A DNA stretch of 7,531 bases, taken from NCBI GenBank assembly GCA_018894775.1, contig JAHIPG010000285.1, positions 1 to 7,531 of the forward strand. Direction: 5' to 3'. The translations under genes were made by a program, and so were the position numbers. This document shows positions 5,736-7,531 of this stretch, in pieces. The DNA is from Nanobdellota archaeon. Its GTDB lineage: Archaea; Nanobdellota; Nanobdellia; SCGC-AAA011-G17; VGLX01. Under the pieces are notes generated by a model. It made no database searches and was not told where the DNA came from. It was given only the letters and a program-made list of their open reading frames with translations. How positions within the stretch are numbered: the first letter of the stretch is position 1; every line of letters begins with the position of its first letter.

Positions 5736-6539
5736 TCAACAATCCCTCCTAATCCTACCACCCTCGATTATAACACCACTTCTAAAATCATTACTTATAC
5801 CGCTTATCTTCCCTCCAACCACTATCTTACCCCCTTCCATATAAGATCCTATAATGTAATTTGCATTTCCTTCAACCACTATCTTACCATTTTCCATGCA
5901 ACGTCCTGTATTATTATTCGCGTTCCCTTCAACAACCAAATTACCACCTTTCATAAAATATCCTGTGTAATCATTTGCATTCCCTTTAACAACCAGCTCA
6001 CCACCCCCCATAAAATATCCTGTGAAATCATTTGCGTTTCCTTTAACCACCAACCCACCACCCATCATGTAACAGCCTGTATAGTTATTCGCATCTCCTT
6101 CAACAACCAACTCACCACCCCTCATACCATACCCTGCACTATCATTCACATTACCGTTGATTATTAGCGTTCCTTTCTGAAGATACATCCCTACACCATC
6201 AAGCTTCTCTTCTAAAGTGAGCGTAACAATATCTTTTTCTGTTATTTTTTTATTGATCAAGACTGAAAGATATATTCCTAAAAGCTTGCTTTGCCCATGT
6301 TTTATCCTTTTACTTAACTCTTCTACATCTTTCAAACCATATTTCAACTCGCTTACCAAATCTACACCTGCATGATAAAATCCTTCATAATTAGCCCATT
6401 CATGTTCTAAAAACTCCTCACCAACACATAACAAATCTTCAACCAACCTAGGATCATAGACTAAAGATTCCGAACTCAACAAATCATCAATCTTACCATC
6501 CAAATCCTTCTCCATCCTGAACGTTTTTGGCAGTTTCAT
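5736..6539 (-). CDS. Gene d: beta-helix (GXGXG-type) protein with shared N-terminal segment, 7 coils
   Basis: A 267-residue protein, the longest of the set. The reading frame is open 15 codons further upstream to 6584, but I start it at 6539. There the shared MKLPKTFRMEKDLDGKI begins, an AGGTGAGG Shine-Dalgarno lies 5 nt upstream, and the ATGA overlaps the stop of e. The middle domain contains YGLKDVEELSKRIKHGQS (67-84) and IYLSVLINKKI (89-99). Seven 19-residue coils start at 117, 136, 155, 174, 193, 212 and 231, for example GYFMGGGELVVKGNANDYT. A cap follows, NDFRSGVIIEGGRIRRDC. It is the near-twin of c with one more coil. The fold is inferred from the glutamate synthase C-terminal/FwdC beta-helix pattern. 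No partner enzyme domain, signal peptide or membrane segment is present. Function unknown; a structural or binding role is the likeliest reading. Confidence 0.85.
   Translation of the reverse strand: MKLPKTFRMEKDLDGKIDDLLSSESLVYDPRLVEDLLCVGEEFLEHEWANYEGFYHAGVDLVSELKYGLKDVEELSKRIKHGQSKLLGIYLSVLINKKITEKDIVTLTLEEKLDGVGMYLQKGTLIINGNVNDSAGYGMRGGELVVEGDANNYTGCYMMGGGLVVKGNANDFTGYFMGGGELVVKGNANDYTGYFMKGGNLVVEGNANNNTGRCMENGKIVVEGNANYIIGSYMEGGKIVVGGKISGISNDFRSGVIIEGGRIRRDC
5745..5750 (-). promoter_or_regulatory. Shine-Dalgarno site of gene c inside the last codons of gene d
   Basis: AGGAGG encodes the Arg-Arg of the C-terminal IRRDC of protein d, 12 nt before the ATG of c. The arrangement is nearly identical to the c-b junction. 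Confidence 0.65.
5793..6191 (-). repeat. Seven tandem 57-bp coding repeats in gene d
   Basis: These are residues 117-249 as seven exact 19-residue units. The third, fourth and fifth (CYMMGGGLVVKGNANDFT, YFMGGGELVVKGNANDYT, YFMKGGNLVVEGNANNNT) are the most alike and are the probable site of the extra unit relative to c. Confidence 0.85.
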
Positions 6540-7195
6540 CTTGGCCTCACCTGCTCTCCTTTCTGATAGACAGTACCCTGACAATTATCAAAAATCCTTT
6601 CTATGTTGCCTTCAACCCTTAGGATTCCGCCTTTCATCAAACAGCCAGTATTGATTCCACAATTACCTTTAACAATAATTTCTCCACCACTCATCCCGTA
6701 GCCTGTAAACAATCCAGAATTACCTTTGATGATGAGTTCTCCTTCAAGCATATGGGCTCCGGCGAAGCAGTACACGTTACCCTCAATGGTCAATGAGATA
6801 TTCTTAAGAAATGCACCAATCCCATTTAGTGCCTCATTAACCACTAACGTTGTACTGCCCCATTCCGGAACTACCTTATTTGTCATTGATGACAAGTAGA
6901 AACCTACATCCAGATAAGTATCATCCCTAACCCTAAAACATTGAGCCAATATCTTCAAATCTTCCAAAGTATAATCCATTCTCTTTGCAAGATAATATGC
7001 CTCACGATTTACACCTCTTGAATCACTTTTTGAATTAATTATTTCCACATATTCTTCACAGCTATCCAATAATCTCTTCACAGCACCAGGATTCGGTCTT
7101 TCAAAAGATTTATCCAGATTCTTATCCAGATTAATAAGCTCTTCAATCTTCTTATCCAGATCTTTCTCTGGCCTGAAACTTTTTGGAAATTTCAT
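6536..7195 (-). CDS. Gene e: beta-helix (GXGXG-type) protein with shared N-terminal segment, 4 coils
   Basis: A 219-residue protein. It starts MKFPKSFRPEKDLDKKIEEL, the shared segment with Ser for Thr and Lys for Gly. A helical middle domain (20-110) is about 10 residues longer than in c and d. It contains DYTLEDLKILAQCFR (74-88), aligning with YGLKDVEELSKRIK, and FYLSSMTNKVV (99-109). Coils start at 127, 146, 165 and 184 (GAFLKNIS, GAHMLEGE, GYGMSGGE, GCLMKGGI), followed by an Arg-rich, Gln-rich cap ending GEQVRPR. The coils are less uniform than in c and d and lack the repeated GNAND corner, with GNSG and GNCG instead. Both ends use ATGA overlaps: its ATG overlaps the stop of f and its stop overlaps the start of d. 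No clear Shine-Dalgarno precedes it, so it may depend on ribosomes finishing f. Function unknown; a structural protein is inferred. Confidence 0.8.
   Translation of the reverse strand: MKFPKSFRPEKDLDKKIEELINLDKNLDKSFERPNPGAVKRLLDSCEEYVEIINSKSDSRGVNREAYYLAKRMDYTLEDLKILAQCFRVRDDTYLDVGFYLSSMTNKVVPEWGSTTLVVNEALNGIGAFLKNISLTIEGNVYCFAGAHMLEGELIIKGNSGLFTGYGMSGGEIIVKGNCGINTGCLMKGGILRVEGNIERIFDNCQGTVYQKGEQVRPR
6545..6552 (-). promoter_or_regulatory. Shine-Dalgarno site of gene d
   Basis: AGGTGAGG on the minus strand, 5 nt before the ATG at 6539, within the last codons of e. It decides the start in favour of 6539 over the upstream ATG at 6584. Confidence 0.7.
6590..6817 (-). repeat. Four 57-bp coding repeats in gene e
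   Basis: These are residues 127-202 as four 19-residue coils with fixed spacing and diverged sequence. Confidence 0.65.
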
Positions 7196-7531
7196 TTTGA
7201 AACAATCAGCTTACCTCTATGGTATAATTTACCCTTTAGTATACTATCCTCTTGAAAATCCTCCATACAACCATTTATATGAATCTCTCCACCTTCCATA
7301 CAATAACCTACACTAGAAGCTATGTTGCCCTTAACTATCAGCTTGCCACCAGCCATAGCATGGCCAACATCATCACCAACATCACCATTGACAATAAGAG
7401 TGCCATGCTGGAGTTTAGTTCCTAAGCCATCTACCTCTTCAGTAATATTAAGCGTTATCACATCATCAGGCTGAATAATCTTATTTATCAAAGCTGAAAG
7501 GTAAAATCCTATATGATGTTCACCATCATTG
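7192..7531 (-). CDS. Gene f: beta-helix (GXGXG-type) protein, 3 coils, N-terminal part outside the window
   Basis: The frame is open to the window end, giving 112 visible residues that begin NDGEHHIGFYLSALINKIIQ. FYLSALINK is the middle-domain motif of the family (compare FYLSSMTNK in e and IYLSVLINK in d). So the protein does not begin at the TTG at 7491, and its N-terminal half lies beyond the window. Three coils follow: GTKLQHGTLIVNGDVGDDV, GHAMAGGKLIVKGNIASSV and a third beginning GYCMEGGEIHINGC. A cap ends HRGKLIVSK. The segment ITLNITEEVDGLGTKLQHG is the part closest to the glutamate synthase C-terminal domain. The stop overlaps the ATG of e (ATGA). It is the first gene of the operon visible here; the operon promoter is not in the window. 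The shared N-terminal segment is expected but unseen. Confidence 0.8.
   Translation of the reverse strand, partial: NDGEHHIGFYLSALINKIIQPDDVITLNITEEVDGLGTKLQHGTLIVNGDVGDDVGHAMAGGKLIVKGNIASSVGYCMEGGEIHINGCMEDFQEDSILKGKLYHRGKLIVSK

Noticed and set aside
5043..6191. Regularly spaced repeats resembling a CRISPR array.
   Set aside because: The period is 57 bp with no unique spacers, and the units are in-frame protein repeats within two genes.
6540..6584. A 15-residue upstream extension of gene d (MSGYCLSERRAGEAK).
   Set aside because: It overlaps the end of gene e, has no family counterpart, and the conserved MKLPKTFR start at 6539 has a better Shine-Dalgarno and an ATGA junction.
3857..7195. 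The shared MKFPKTFR segment as a secretion signal.
   Set aside because: It is charged and lacks a hydrophobic stretch, a cleavage-site pattern or a twin-arginine motif.
7192..7491. Gene f read as a complete 99-residue protein starting at TTG 7491.
   Set aside because: The frame is open to the window end and the residues just upstream (GFYLSA) belong to the conserved family motif, so the gene is truncated by the window.
3857..7531. Annotation of the beta-helix genes as formylmethanofuran dehydrogenase subunit C or glutamate synthase.
   Set aside because: Only the coil fold is shared; no catalytic or cofactor domains and no other subunits are present, and the N-terminal half differs.

Overview
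The window looks archaeal. The evidence is TATA-box promoters placed for leaderless or very short-leader transcripts (best case TTTATATA, about 26 nt before a start codon), AT-rich DNA, Shine-Dalgarno sequences of the GGAGG/AGGTGA type inside operons, and the gene types present. A small-genome DPANN-type archaeon is a reasonable guess, but nothing here fixes the lineage. Stops include TAA, TAG and TGA at sensible protein ends, so the standard code applies.

Layout. (1) Positions 1-342, minus strand: 5' part of an AAA ATPase (Walker A and B visible), cut by the window edge. (2) 343-829: no convincing gene; it holds a hairpin, a doubtful zinc-ribbon-like relic and the promoter region of the next operon. 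(3) 830-2076, plus strand: a two-gene AbiE-type toxin-antitoxin operon, with an AbiEi-like winged-helix antitoxin/repressor and an AbiEii nucleotidyltransferase toxin that overlap by 10 nt. A perfect palindrome lies over the predicted transcription start and is a candidate autoregulatory operator. (4) 2132-3850, plus strand: a full-length family X DNA polymerase with a C-terminal PHP domain; polymerase and metal-site residues all look intact. It converges on the next block with only 6 bp between stop codons.

(5) 3857-7531, minus strand: six tightly packed genes, transcribed leftwards (called f, e, d, c, b, a here; f is cut by the window end). Five encode right-handed beta-helix proteins built of 19-residue coils of the GXGXG type seen in the C-terminal domain of glutamate synthase and in formylmethanofuran dehydrogenase subunit C. 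Visible full coil counts are f 3, e 4, d 7, c 6, a 5. Every protein whose N-terminus is visible starts with the same roughly 17-residue segment, MK(F/L)PK(T/S)FRx(E/G)K(D/N)LD(G/K)KI. Protein b carries this segment on an unrelated, probably helical body with no beta-helix. The genes are joined by ATGA overlaps, a 23-nt overlap, or 3-nt gaps in which the Arg-Arg codons AGG-AGG of the upstream protein also serve as ribosome-binding site.

This third block is the most unusual content: a paralogous set of beta-helix proteins of graded length, sharing an N-terminal cassette that has also been attached to a different protein. No enzyme partner (glutamate synthase FMN domain, other formylmethanofuran dehydrogenase subunits) is present, so a role as stand-alone structural or scaffold proteins is possible, but function is unknown.
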